Assembly: GCA_947259625.1 (NCBI GenBank)
Contig: CAMYMY010000147.1
Coordinates: 1-8,073 of the forward strand
Direction: 5' to 3'
Length of the DNA: 8,073 nucleotides
Source: an uncultured Kiloniellales bacterium
GTDB lineage: Bacteria; Pseudomonadota; Alphaproteobacteria; Kiloniellales; JAKSDN01
A model generated the notes under the pieces. It was not told where the DNA came from. It saw only the letters and a program-made list of their open reading frames with translations, and searched no databases. How positions within the stretch are numbered: the stretch's first letter is position 1; each line of letters starts with the position of its first letter. This document shows, piece by piece, positions 1 through 6,530 of this stretch. A program made the position numbers and the translations under genes.

Positions 1-1943
1 GACCTGGCGGCCAGCTCTTCGTCGGCCGGCGTTTCCTCGCCGGGCGCTTCGTCGTCAGTCCCCGCCACTTCGGCGCGTGGCTCGACCGCCGCGGCGGGCT
101 CTTCGTCCTTTCGGCGCCGGCGCCGTCGACCGCGGCGTTTGCGGTCTTCGGCGTCTTCCGCCGGCTCCGCGGCCGCTTCCGTCGCGGGAAGGACCGCCGG
201 ACCGGTGGTGCTGAGGCGCTCCAGATCGTAATCGGGCGCGACCAGGCTGTCGTTTCGCTCGACCCGGATCTTGAGGCCGTAGCGCTGCTCGATATCGGTC
301 AGCCGCGCGCGTCTCTGATTCAGCAGATAGAGCGCCGCGTCGGTCGGCAGGGCCATGTTGAGCTCGCCGCCGCCCCGGCGGATGCCCTCCTCCTCCAGGA
401 CGCGCAGCACATGGAGCGCCGTGGAGTCGGTCGAGCGGAGGAACCCCGTCCCGGCGCAACGGCCGCAGGGCTCGGTCGAGGTTTCGAACAGGCTGGGCCG
501 CAGGCGCTGGCGCGACATCTCGAGCAGCCCGAAGGGGCTGATCCGGCCGAACTGGATGCGGGCCCGGTCGTGGCGCATCGCGTCCTTGAACCTGCGCTCG
601 ACGTCGCGGTTGTGGCGCGACTCCTCCATGTCGATGAAATCGATGACGATGAGGCCGGCCAGGTCGCGCAGCCGAAGCTGGCGGGCGACCTCGTCCGCGG
701 CCTCGATGTTGGTCTTGAGCGCGGTCTCCTCGATGTGCCGTTCGCGCGTCGCCTTGCCCGAGTTGACGTCGATCGCGACCAGGGCCTCGGTCGGATTGAT
801 GACGATGTAGCCGCCCGACTTGAGCTGCACGCTCGAGCTGTGCATCGCGTCCAGCTGGCCTTCCACCTTGTAGTGATAGAACAGCGGCACGCTCGGGTTC
901 TTGTACTGCTTGACGTGCCGGGCGTGGCTCGGCATCAGGTTCTTCATGAAGTCCTTGGCCGCCTTGTAGCCCCCATCGCCTTCGACCAGGATCTCGTCCA
1001 TGTCGCGGCTGTAGAGGTCCCTGATCGCGCGCTTGATCAGGTTCGCCTCCTCGTGGATCGGCGCCGGCGCCGTGGACTGCAGCGTGGTGTCGCGGATCCC
1101 GCTCCAGAGGCGCATGAGGTATTCGTAGTCGCGCTTGATCTCGACCTTGCTGCGCTCGCTGCCGGCGGTGCGCACGATCACGGCCATGCCGTCGGGAATG
1201 TCGAACTCGGAGACGACCTTCTTCAAGCGCCGCCGGTCCGACGCGCTGCCAATCTTGCGGCTGATGCCGCCGCCTCTGGCGGTATTCGGCATGAGCACGC
1301 AGTAGCGTCCGGCCAAGGACAGGTAGGTGGTCAGGGCCGCGCCCTTGTTGCCGCGCTCTTCCTTGGAGACCTGGACCAGCATCACCTGGCGGCGCTTGAT
1401 GACCTCCTGGATCTTGTAACGGCGCAGGAGCCTGGCGCGCTTGCGGGCGTCGTCCTCGACGTCGTCGCCGCCCACGGTGTCGACGCGGGTCTCGACCTCG
1501 ACCTCCTGGACCTTGTCGCCCGCGGCCGGTGCGGCGCCGTCCGCGGCATCGGGCTCCGCATCCGGCGCGGCGGCGCCTGCCGCCTGGCCGTTGTCCTCGC
1601 CCTCGGCCCCCTCGGCCTCGAGCCCCTCTTCGGACTCCTCGCCCGCCTCGTCGTCGAAGCGCGCCTGTTCGGCGAGCAGGGCTTCCCGGTCGGCGATCGG
1701 GATCCGGTAATAGTCGGGATGAATTTCGCTGAACGGCAGGAAACCGTGCCGGTTGCCGCCGTACTCCACGAAGGCCGCCTGCAGGGAGGGCTCGACCCGC
1801 GTTACCTTGGCGAGGTAGATGTTTCCCTTGAGCTGGGACCTTGCGGCTGATTCGTAATCAAACTCTTCGAGACGGTTCCCGTTCAGCACCACCACCCGCG
1901 TCTCTTCCGGGTGGGAGGCATCGATAAGCATACGCTTGACCAT
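1..1943 (-). CDS. rne: Ribonuclease E (Rne/Rng family), N-terminal 647 residues; 3' end outside window
   Basis: This is the endoribonuclease that cuts AU-rich single-stranded RNA in mRNA decay and in rRNA/tRNA processing, and it scaffolds the degradosome. The frame is open from ATG 1943 to the window edge. It starts MVKRMLIDASHPEE and is preceded by GGAG (1957-1954) 10 nt upstream. The S1 domain spans about residues 36-205 and is split by an acidic/Ala-rich insertion (about 82-176). The 5'-phosphate sensor R258/T259 matches E. coli R169/T170. The catalytic metal ligands D392 (IDVNS) and D435 (IDFIDM) match D303/D346, and N394 is kept. The zinc-link cysteines C493/C496 (CGRC) match C404/C407. 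All sit at a constant +89 offset, so the fold looks intact. From about residue 575 the sequence becomes acidic and low-complexity, with an Arg run near 601-611, which is the start of the disordered RNA/partner-binding tail. The tail and the split S1 domain favour RNase E over RNase G. Alphaproteobacterial homologues are usually much longer than 647 residues, so a substantial C-terminal part is missing. Confidence 0.96.
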   Translation of the reverse strand, partial: MVKRMLIDASHPEETRVVVLNGNRLEEFDYESAARSQLKGNIYLAKVTRVEPSLQAAFVEYGGNRHGFLPFSEIHPDYYRIPIADREALLAEQARFDDEAGEESEEGLEAEGAEGEDNGQAAGAAAPDAEPDAADGAAPAAGDKVQEVEVETRVDTVGGDDVEDDARKRARLLRRYKIQEVIKRRQVMLVQVSKEERGNKGAALTTYLSLAGRYCVLMPNTARGGGISRKIGSASDRRRLKKVVSEFDIPDGMAVIVRTAGSERSKVEIKRDYEYLMRLWSGIRDTTLQSTAPAPIHEEANLIKRAIRDLYSRDMDEILVEGDGGYKAAKDFMKNLMPSHARHVKQYKNPSVPLFYHYKVEGQLDAMHSSSVQLKSGGYIVINPTEALVAIDVNSGKATRERHIEETALKTNIEAADEVARQLRLRDLAGLIVIDFIDMEESRHNRDVERRFKDAMRHDRARIQFGRISPFGLLEMSRQRLRPSLFETSTEPCGRCAGTGFLRSTDSTALHVLRVLEEEGIRRGGGELNMALPTDAALYLLNQRRARLTDIEQRYGLKIRVERNDSLVAPDYDLERLSTTGPAVLPATEAAAEPAEDAEDRKRRGRRRRRRKDEEPAAAVEPRAEVAGTDDEAPGEETPADEELAAR

Positions 1944-2069
1944 TAAGACTAAACTCCATACCGCGCCCGGCGGTGGCCGCCCGGAGGGCGGTGCGCGGCG
2001 CGTTTGCGGCCCCGGAATCCGGGTTCTGTCGGCTGTTCGGGGTCGCGTTCATGTTCACGTGGCTCTCTC

Positions 2070-2099
2070 GTTTCCGGGCGCCGGAGGGCGCCGAGAAAC
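2070..2099 (-). promoter_or_regulatory. Symmetric hairpin in the predicted rne mRNA leader
   Basis: The outer arms are GTTTC (2070-2074) and GAAAC (2095-2099). The inner arms are both GGCGCC (2077-2082 and 2087-2092), around a 4-nt loop. A 2x2 mismatch separates the inner 6-bp and outer 5-bp stems. The hairpin lies about 130-155 nt upstream of the rne start codon. In enterobacteria RNase E limits its own synthesis through stem-loops in a leader of similar length; that this hairpin plays such a role is inference. It lacks a U-tract, so it is not an obvious intrinsic terminator. Confidence 0.4.
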
Positions 2100-2240
2100 C
2101 GCCTCGACGAACCGGCCCTGTCGGGCATCTTCGACGTCGAGACGGTGGCGGAGTGGATTCCGCCGGTGTTTCGCGGTTACCTTGCTTGCCGCACCGCGCC
2201 TTGCGATCCGCTATGATCGAAGGATCGGCGCCTAGCCGGC

Positions 2241-2282
2241 CGTGCCATGGATCCAGGATGTCGATCCGGTCACCATGGCACG
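2241..2282 (-). promoter_or_regulatory. 10-bp perfect inverted repeat at the predicted 5' end of the rne transcript
   Basis: The arms CGTGCCATGG (2241-2250) and CCATGGCACG (2273-2282) are perfectly complementary, with a 22-nt spacer. If rne starts about 7 nt downstream of the candidate -10 (near 2292), this stem begins roughly 10 nt into the mRNA. Each arm also contains the palindrome CCATGG, so a DNA-binding operator is an alternative reading. An internal GGATC (2249-2253) / GATCC (2263-2267) pairing could compete. The repeat is certain from the sequence; its function is inferred. Confidence 0.4.
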
Positions 2283-2298
2283 AGTCGGTAACACATGT

Positions 2299-2327
2299 AC
2301 AATAGGCACGGAGACCCCATATCACAA
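2299..2327 (-). promoter_or_regulatory. Candidate sigma-70-type promoter for rne
   Basis: On the minus strand the -35-like TTGTGA (2327-2322) and -10-like TATTGT (2304-2299) are separated by exactly 17 bp, each matching 4 of 6 consensus bases. Transcription would start near 2292 and give a leader of about 350 nt before the rne ATG. That is close to the 361-nt leader known for E. coli rne. Weak hexamers make this tentative. Confidence 0.35.
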
Positions 2328-2411
2328 TCGATTTGTCAGGGTTTGGCGTTTGGTGCCGGGAGTGGCGGCGGGCGCGCGAGGGCGTGCCTGCGGAGGGTGC
2401 GGCGGAAAGTG

Positions 2412-2439
2412 CTTGGCTATATCTGGTGGACTAACCAAG
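2412..2439. promoter_or_regulatory. Operator-like imperfect inverted repeat upstream of amiC
   Basis: CTTGGCTA (2412-2419) and TAACCAAG (2432-2439) are inverted copies matching at 7 of 8 positions, with 12 bp between them. Their centres are 20 bp apart, about two helical turns, as in dimer-binding operators. The right arm overlaps the -35 element of the candidate amiC promoter, a position suited to repression. No regulator is identifiable from the sequence. Confidence 0.3.
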
Positions 2440-2454
2440 AACTCGTGCTATATC
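2427..2454 (+). promoter_or_regulatory. Candidate amiC promoter
   Basis: TGGACT (2427-2432) and TATATC (2449-2454, within CTATAT, an alphaproteobacterial-style -10) are 16 bp apart. The nonamer GCTATATCT occurs twice here, at 2416-2424 and 2447-2455, exactly 31 bp apart. A start near 2461 would leave only about 12 nt before the amiC ATG, a nearly leaderless message. The promoter may instead lie further upstream. Confidence 0.3.
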
Positions 2455-2472
2455 TCGCTTGAACGGCGTGCA

Positions 2473-3657
2473 ATGAAACGGCTCGTAGTCTTCCTGTTCT
2501 GCCTCGTGGCAGCCGCCCCGGCTTCTTTGGCGAAGCCGAGCGTGACGGCCGCCCGCGTCGGCCCGCATCCCGACATGACGCGCTTCGTGCTGGAACTGTC
2601 GCAGGCGCCGGCGTTCGAGATCTTCACGCTGCAGGACCCCTACCGGGTGGTCATCGACCTGCCCGAGATGGATTGGCGGATCCCGCCCGAGGGGGTGCCG
2701 CGCGGGAAGGGGGTGATCGAGGACCTGCGCTTCGGCCTGTTTCAGCCGGGCAGAAGCCGCGTCGTGCTCGACGTCAAGACCCCGGTCAGTGTCAGGAACG
2801 TGCACACTCTGCGGCCGGGGGGCAAGTATGCCACGCACCGGCTGGTGATAGACCTGCAGACGGTCAGCCGCAGCGCCTTCCACACGAAGAACAGCCGCAA
2901 GATCGTCTCCCGCGCCCCCTTGCCCGCGATCCAGGCGGTGGCCGTGCCGAGCGCGCCGGGCAAGCCGCCGAGCGACCGGCGGCCCACGGTGGTGATCGAC
3001 GCCGGGCACGGCGGGGTCGATCCCGGAGCCACCGGGGTCTCGGGCGTGGCGGAGAAGGACCTGGTCCTGCAGTATGCGCGGGAGCTCAGGCGCCAGCTCC
3101 TGGCCGGCGGCCGCTACCGCGTGGTCATGACGCGCGACAGCGACGTGGTGCTGCCGCTGCGCCAGCGCGTGGCCCGCGGCGAGGAGGCCGGGGGCGACCT
3201 GTTCATCTCGCTCCACGCCAACATCAACAAGAGCAGGAGGGTGCGCGGGGCCTCGGTCTATACGCTCTCCGAGACGGCCTCCGACGCCGAGGCCGAAGCG
3301 CTGGCGGCCAAGGAGAACAAGGCCGACGTGCTGAGCGGGGTGAACCTGGACGGCCAGAGCCCGGACGTCAGCATGATCCTGATCGACCTGGCCCAACGGG
3401 AGACCATGAACCTCTCGAAGGACTTCGCCAACACCATGGTGGGCCAGCTCGGCAAGTCGACGCGGGTCCTGAACAACACCCACCGCTATGCGGGCTTCGC
3501 CGTGCTCAAGTCGCCCACGGTGCCGTCGGTCCTGGTCGAGGTCGGCTACATGTCGAACAGGAAAGAGGAGAAGCTTCTGCGCTCCCGGGCCCATCGCAAG
3601 AAGATTTCGTCGGCGATTGTAAGGGCGATCGACGACTACTTTAAATCGCACGGCTGA
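2473..3657 (+). CDS. amiC: N-acetylmuramoyl-L-alanine amidase, AMIN + Amidase_3 (AmiC type)
   Basis: This 394-residue periplasmic zinc amidase cleaves the bond between MurNAc and L-Ala of the stem peptide, splitting septal peptidoglycan. Residues 1-20 are a signal peptide (MKRL, hydrophobic core, ASLA before K21). It is Sec-like, without the twin-arginine motif of E. coli AmiC. An AMIN domain (about 24-130), which targets the protein to septal wall, precedes a basic/Pro linker (about 135-170). The Amidase_3 domain (about 172-392) has zinc ligands H179 (DAGHGG), E194 (AEKDL) and H248 (SLHAN), and catalytic E356 (VEVGYMSN). The long segment between H248 and E356, with an Ala/Glu-rich helix near 267-290, fits the autoinhibitory helix that EnvC/NlpD-type activators displace in AmiB/AmiC. 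The same frame is open back to ATG 2242, but that start would bury the signal peptide, so 2473 is chosen. There is no good Shine-Dalgarno. mrcA follows 97 bp downstream. Confidence 0.95.
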   Translation: MKRLVVFLFCLVAAAPASLAKPSVTAARVGPHPDMTRFVLELSQAPAFEIFTLQDPYRVVIDLPEMDWRIPPEGVPRGKGVIEDLRFGLFQPGRSRVVLDVKTPVSVRNVHTLRPGGKYATHRLVIDLQTVSRSAFHTKNSRKIVSRAPLPAIQAVAVPSAPGKPPSDRRPTVVIDAGHGGVDPGATGVSGVAEKDLVLQYARELRRQLLAGGRYRVVMTRDSDVVLPLRQRVARGEEAGGDLFISLHANINKSRRVRGASVYTLSETASDAEAEALAAKENKADVLSGVNLDGQSPDVSMILIDLAQRETMNLSKDFANTMVGQLGKSTRVLNNTHRYAGFAVLKSPTVPSVLVEVGYMSNRKEEKLLRSRAHRKKISSAIVRAIDDYFKSHG

Positions 3658-3754
3658 GCGGATAAGCCACAAGACCGCCATAATCGCAGGCTAACGTTTT
3701 GTTTGCACTACCGACCTACGCTCCGAAGCGCCCGACCAGGGCCGGAGACGAGAC

Positions 3755-6184
3755 ATGAAGACGATGAAACTGCTTTCCTCGCTGTTCGCGCTGCTGCTGA
3801 TTCTCGCGGTGGCCGGCGGGATCGGCGTGCTCTATCTGCTCAACGCGTACGGCAGCGACCTGCCGGACTACCAGCAGCTCGCCAGCTACGACCCGCCGAC
3901 CGTGACCCGGGTGCACGCGGGCGACGGCCGGATCCTCGCCGAGTACGCCATCGAAAAGCGGGTCTTCGTGCCCATCGAGGTGATCCCCAAGCGGGTCATC
4001 AACGCCTTCATCTCGGCCGAGGACCAGGACTTCTACGATCACTACGGCGTCGATTTCCTGGCGATCGCGCGCGCCGCGGTGACCAACATCTTCAACATGA
4101 TCCAGAACAAGCGGCCGGTCGGCGCCTCGACCATCACCCAGCAGGTCGCGAAGAACTTCCTGCTCAGCAACGAGCTCAAGATCGAGCGCAAGATCCGCGA
4201 GGCGATCCTGGCCTTTCGCATCGAGCGGGCCTTCACCAAGGACCGCATCCTCGAGCTCTATCTGAACAAGATCTATCTGGGCTTCGGCTCATACGGGGTC
4301 GCCGCCGCATCGCTCAACTACTTCGACAAGTCGCTCGACGAGCTCACCCTGGCCGAGGCCGCCTATCTGGCCGCCCTGCCGAAGGCGCCCAACAACTACC
4401 ATCCGATCAATCGGCCCGACGCCGCCGTGGCCCGGCGCGACTGGGTGATCGGGCGGATGCTGTCGGACGGGTCGATCACCGAGCCCCAGGCGGAGCAGGC
4501 CTGGGCCGAGCCCCTCGTCGTCCAGGAGCACGGCGAGACCCTGGTCGCCCAAGCCGACTATTTCGCCGAGGAAGTGCGCCGCGAGCTGGTCAAGCTCTAT
4601 GGCGAGGACAAGCTCTACCAGGGCGGCCTCTCGGTCCGCACGGCCCTCGATCCACGACTCCAGACCATCGCCGACACCGTGCTGCGCGAGGGGCTGCTGG
4701 CCTACGACCGCAGGCACGGCTGGCGCGGCCCGGTCCGGCGCGTGGACCTCGCGGCCGGCGACTGGCACGAGCTGCTGGCGCCGCTGGAGCCGCCGGCGGG
4801 CGCCGGCGACTGGAAGCTCGCCGTGGTGCTCGAGGTCGGCGAGAGCCAGGCGCAGGTCGGCCTCAAGGACGGCACCGTCGGACAGGTCCCCTTCACCGAG
4901 CTCGCCTGGGCCCGCCCTTGGAAGAAGGAGCAGAATGTCGGTCCCGAGCCCAAGCGGCCGCGCGACGTCCTGAGCGCGGGCGACGTGGTCCTGGTCGAGC
5001 CGGTGGCCCAGAACGCCGAGGGCGAGGCCTATCCCGAGGCCACGCTCGCGCTCCGTCAGATCCCCGATATCGACGGCGGCCTGGTCGCCATGGACCCGCA
5101 CACCGGCCGCGTTCTGGCCATGAGCGGCGGCTGGTCCTACGAACGCAGCCAGTTCAACCGCGCGACCCAGGCCTACCGGCAGCCCGGGTCCGCCTTCAAG
5201 CCGATCGTCTATCTGGCGGCCCTGGACAGCGGGCTCACCCCCTCGACCATCGTGCTCGACGCGCCCTACGTGGTCGACCAGGGCGCGGGCGAGGGCAAGT
5301 GGAAGCCGCACAACTACTCGAACAAATTCTACGGCCCGACGCTCATGCGCGTCGGCATCGAGAAATCGCGCAACCTCATGACCGTGCGTCTGGCCGAGGA
5401 GATCGGCATGCGGCCGATCATCGACTACGCCGGGCGCCTGGGCGTGGTCGACCACCTGCGCCCCGAGCTGGCCATGGCGCTGGGCGCAGGCGAGACGACG
5501 CTGCTGCGCCTGACCACCGCCTATGCCATGCTGGTCAACGGCGGCAAGCGGATCACTCCGACCCTGATCGACCGGGTCCAGGGCGAGGATGGCCAGACCG
5601 TCTATCGCCACGACCAGCGCATCTGCCCGGGCTGCCAGGTCGTGTCCTGGCAGGGGCAGGCAGTGCCGGAGCTGCCGGACGAGCGCGACCAGGTGGCCGA
5701 TCCGCAGCACGCCTACCAGATCGTCTCCATGCTGGAAGGCGTGGTCCAGCGCGGCACGGGCTGGCGCGCCAAGGCCGTGGGCAAGCCGATCGCCGGTAAG
5801 ACCGGCACCACCAATGAGAGCCAGGACACCTGGTTCATCGGCTTCACGCCGGACCTGGCGGTCGGCGTCTTCGTCGGCTTCGACAGCCCCCGGAGCCTCG
5901 GCCGCAAGGAGACCGGGTCGAGCGCCGCCGCGCCGGTATTCACCAGCTTCATGGCCCAGGCGCTCGAGGAAAAGCCGGCCGTTCCCTTCCGCGTCCCGCC
6001 CGGTATCCGCCTGGTGCGGATCAACATGGACACCGGCCAGCTGGCCAAGCCCGGCGATCGGAACGTGATCCGCGAGGCCTTCAAGGACGGCACCGTGCCG
6101 GACGGCAAGTCGAACATGATCGACGGCGGTTACGATCCCCGAGTCAACGACGGCTCGATGCCCGGCACGGACGGCCTGTACTAA
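3755..6184 (+). CDS. mrcA: Penicillin-binding protein 1A, bifunctional transglycosylase/transpeptidase
   Basis: This 809-residue class A PBP polymerises glycan strands from lipid II and cross-links their peptides at the inner membrane. ATG 3755 follows GGAG (3744-3747) by 7 nt. Residues about 5-30 form the single transmembrane anchor. The GT51 domain (about 55-235) shows all its motifs: catalytic E89 in EDQDFYDHYGVD, GASTITQQ, RKIREAI and ELYLNKIYLG. An OB-fold insert (about 317-435), typical of PBP1A, leads to the transpeptidase (about 440-780) with nucleophile S479 and K482 (SAFK), S538-R-N540, and K682-T-G. All catalytic residues are present, so the enzyme should be active and beta-lactam sensitive. 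A CPGC pair (C624, C627) sits in the transpeptidase region. The length is close to E. coli PBP1A (850). Its place next to amiC couples wall synthesis with wall splitting. Confidence 0.97.
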   Translation: MKTMKLLSSLFALLLILAVAGGIGVLYLLNAYGSDLPDYQQLASYDPPTVTRVHAGDGRILAEYAIEKRVFVPIEVIPKRVINAFISAEDQDFYDHYGVDFLAIARAAVTNIFNMIQNKRPVGASTITQQVAKNFLLSNELKIERKIREAILAFRIERAFTKDRILELYLNKIYLGFGSYGVAAASLNYFDKSLDELTLAEAAYLAALPKAPNNYHPINRPDAAVARRDWVIGRMLSDGSITEPQAEQAWAEPLVVQEHGETLVAQADYFAEEVRRELVKLYGEDKLYQGGLSVRTALDPRLQTIADTVLREGLLAYDRRHGWRGPVRRVDLAAGDWHELLAPLEPPAGAGDWKLAVVLEVGESQAQVGLKDGTVGQVPFTELAWARPWKKEQNVGPEPKRPRDVLSAGDVVLVEPVAQNAEGEAYPEATLALRQIPDIDGGLVAMDPHTGRVLAMSGGWSYERSQFNRATQAYRQPGSAFKPIVYLAALDSGLTPSTIVLDAPYVVDQGAGEGKWKPHNYSNKFYGPTLMRVGIEKSRNLMTVRLAEEIGMRPIIDYAGRLGVVDHLRPELAMALGAGETTLLRLTTAYAMLVNGGKRITPTLIDRVQGEDGQTVYRHDQRICPGCQVVSWQGQAVPELPDERDQVADPQHAYQIVSMLEGVVQRGTGWRAKAVGKPIAGKTGTTNESQDTWFIGFTPDLAVGVFVGFDSPRSLGRKETGSSAAAPVFTSFMAQALEEKPAVPFRVPPGIRLVRINMDTGQLAKPGDRNVIREAFKDGTVPDGKSNMIDGGYDPRVNDGSMPGTDGLY

Positions 6185-6256
6185 CCGGCGCCAAGGCCCC
6201 TTAGAGTCCGAATCAGAACGAAGCGCGTCATATCAATGAGTTGGCAAGCCCTCCTT

Positions 6257-6331
6257 GTCATCGCCGGGCTTGACCCGGTGATCCAGGTTTGGCGCCGGTT
6301 CCTGGATGCCCGGATCAAGTCCGGGCATGAC
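6257..6331. repeat. Alphaproteobacterial palindromic (REP-like) intergenic repeat
   Basis: The left arm (6257-6287) contains CGGGCTTGACCCGG. The right arm (6301-6331) contains CCCGGATCAAGTCCGGGC. They are inverted copies matching at 25 of 31 positions around a 13-nt loop. The core resembles the GGGCTTGACCCGGG/GGATCC…CTGGATG…ATGAC intergenic palindromes frequent in alphaproteobacterial genomes. As RNA it would form a long GC-rich stem just after mrcA, which could stabilise or terminate the upstream transcript. Confidence 0.75.
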
Positions 6332-6397
6332 GTCCGGTTGTGAATTCCCAGCTGTTCCAATGCCTTAGGTGAGGGTAAGGCGAGATTGCCCGGACAG

Positions 6398-6424
6398 CAG
6401 TGGTTCAAGCCCGGCCATGACAAG
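6398..6424 (-). repeat. Third, inverted arm of the palindromic repeat
   Basis: The reverse complement of this stretch reads CTTGTCATGGCCGGGCTTGA and onward. It matches 6254-6280 at 23 of 27 positions. Together the two arms bracket a 171-bp block (6254-6424) like terminal inverted repeats. The sequence just inside (from about 6384, GATTGCCCGGA) also resembles the right arm of the hairpin but is interrupted by about 9 bases. No target-site duplication is evident at the block ends. Confidence 0.55.
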
Positions 6425-6459
6425 CTATCGCGTGATACAGCTAACACATTGATTTGCTA

Positions 6460-6487
6460 TTGCTCTTTTTCGGTCAGGCTCTAAATA
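6460..6487 (+). promoter_or_regulatory. Weak candidate prfB promoter
   Basis: TTGCTC (6460-6465) and TAAATA (6482-6487) are 16 bp apart in the only AT-rich stretch before prfB, about 40 nt upstream of its start. Each hexamer matches only half of consensus, so this mainly marks the likeliest location. Confidence 0.2.
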
Positions 6488-6530
6488 CTGGTCTCGCTGT
6501 TCAATCGGCTGTGGCCGAAGGAGGGTTCCC

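Larger units (their letters stand above)
1944..2472. other. Divergent intergenic region between rne and amiC
   Basis: These 529 bases have no convincing gene. Frames that cross it are either an upstream extension of amiC, which would bury its signal peptide, or a minus-strand frame that runs out of phase into the rne start. The rne-proximal part (about 1944-2292) is probably the long 5' leader of rne. It contains the inverted repeats at 2070-2099 and 2241-2282 and smaller stems at 1977-1991 (CCGCCC-GGA-GGGCGG) and 2011-2023 (CCCGG-AAT-CCGGG). The amiC-proximal part (about 2400-2472) is AT-richer and carries the candidate amiC promoter. Promoters and leaders here are read by eye. Confidence 0.6.
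6185..6530. other. Non-coding region between mrcA and prfB
   Basis: These 346 bases hold the palindromic repeat (6257-6331), a third related arm (6398-6424), a short AT-rich stretch (about 6435-6490) that may contain the prfB promoter, and the prfB ribosome binding site. A minus-strand open frame of 88 codons here (6181-6447) is a translation of the repeat (…LIRAS…, …WITGSSPAMT) and is not supported as a gene. No U-tract intrinsic terminator for mrcA is visible; the hairpin may play that part. Confidence 0.7.

Noticed and set aside
411..1850. 479-codon plus-strand open frame
   Set aside because: Antisense shadow of rne; long open frames opposite a GC-rich gene are expected from codon bias.
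2212..2217. TATGAT as a plus-strand -10 upstream of amiC
   Set aside because: The only TTG-type -35 (TTGCCG, 2186-2191) is 20 bp away, too far, and it would give a leader of about 250 nt.
2015..2286. Three GANTC sites (2015, 2155, 2282) as evidence of CcrM/GcrA cell-cycle control
   Set aside because: Two or so are expected by chance in a region this size, so the count carries no signal.
1858..2325. 155-codon minus-strand frame overlapping the rne start
   Set aside because: It is out of phase with rne, overlaps its first codons, and shows no recognisable protein features.
2242..2472. 77-residue N-terminal extension of AmiC from ATG 2242
   Set aside because: It would place the signal peptide internally, and its sequence looks like translated non-coding DNA with Gly/Cys/Arg clusters.
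3679..3684. CATAAT as a -10 element for an mrcA-specific promoter
   Set aside because: It matches five of six -10 bases, but no acceptable -35 lies 16-18 bp upstream.
4289..5710. 473-codon minus-strand open frame within mrcA, and similar frames over amiC and prfB
   Set aside because: These are shadows of genes whose catalytic motifs are complete in the other frame; composition is Leu/Gly/Arg/Ala-biased with no motif.
6181..6447. 88-codon minus-strand open frame over the mrcA–prfB gap
   Set aside because: It is a translation of the palindromic repeat, a frequent source of false ORFs in this class; no ribosome binding site and no protein-like pattern.
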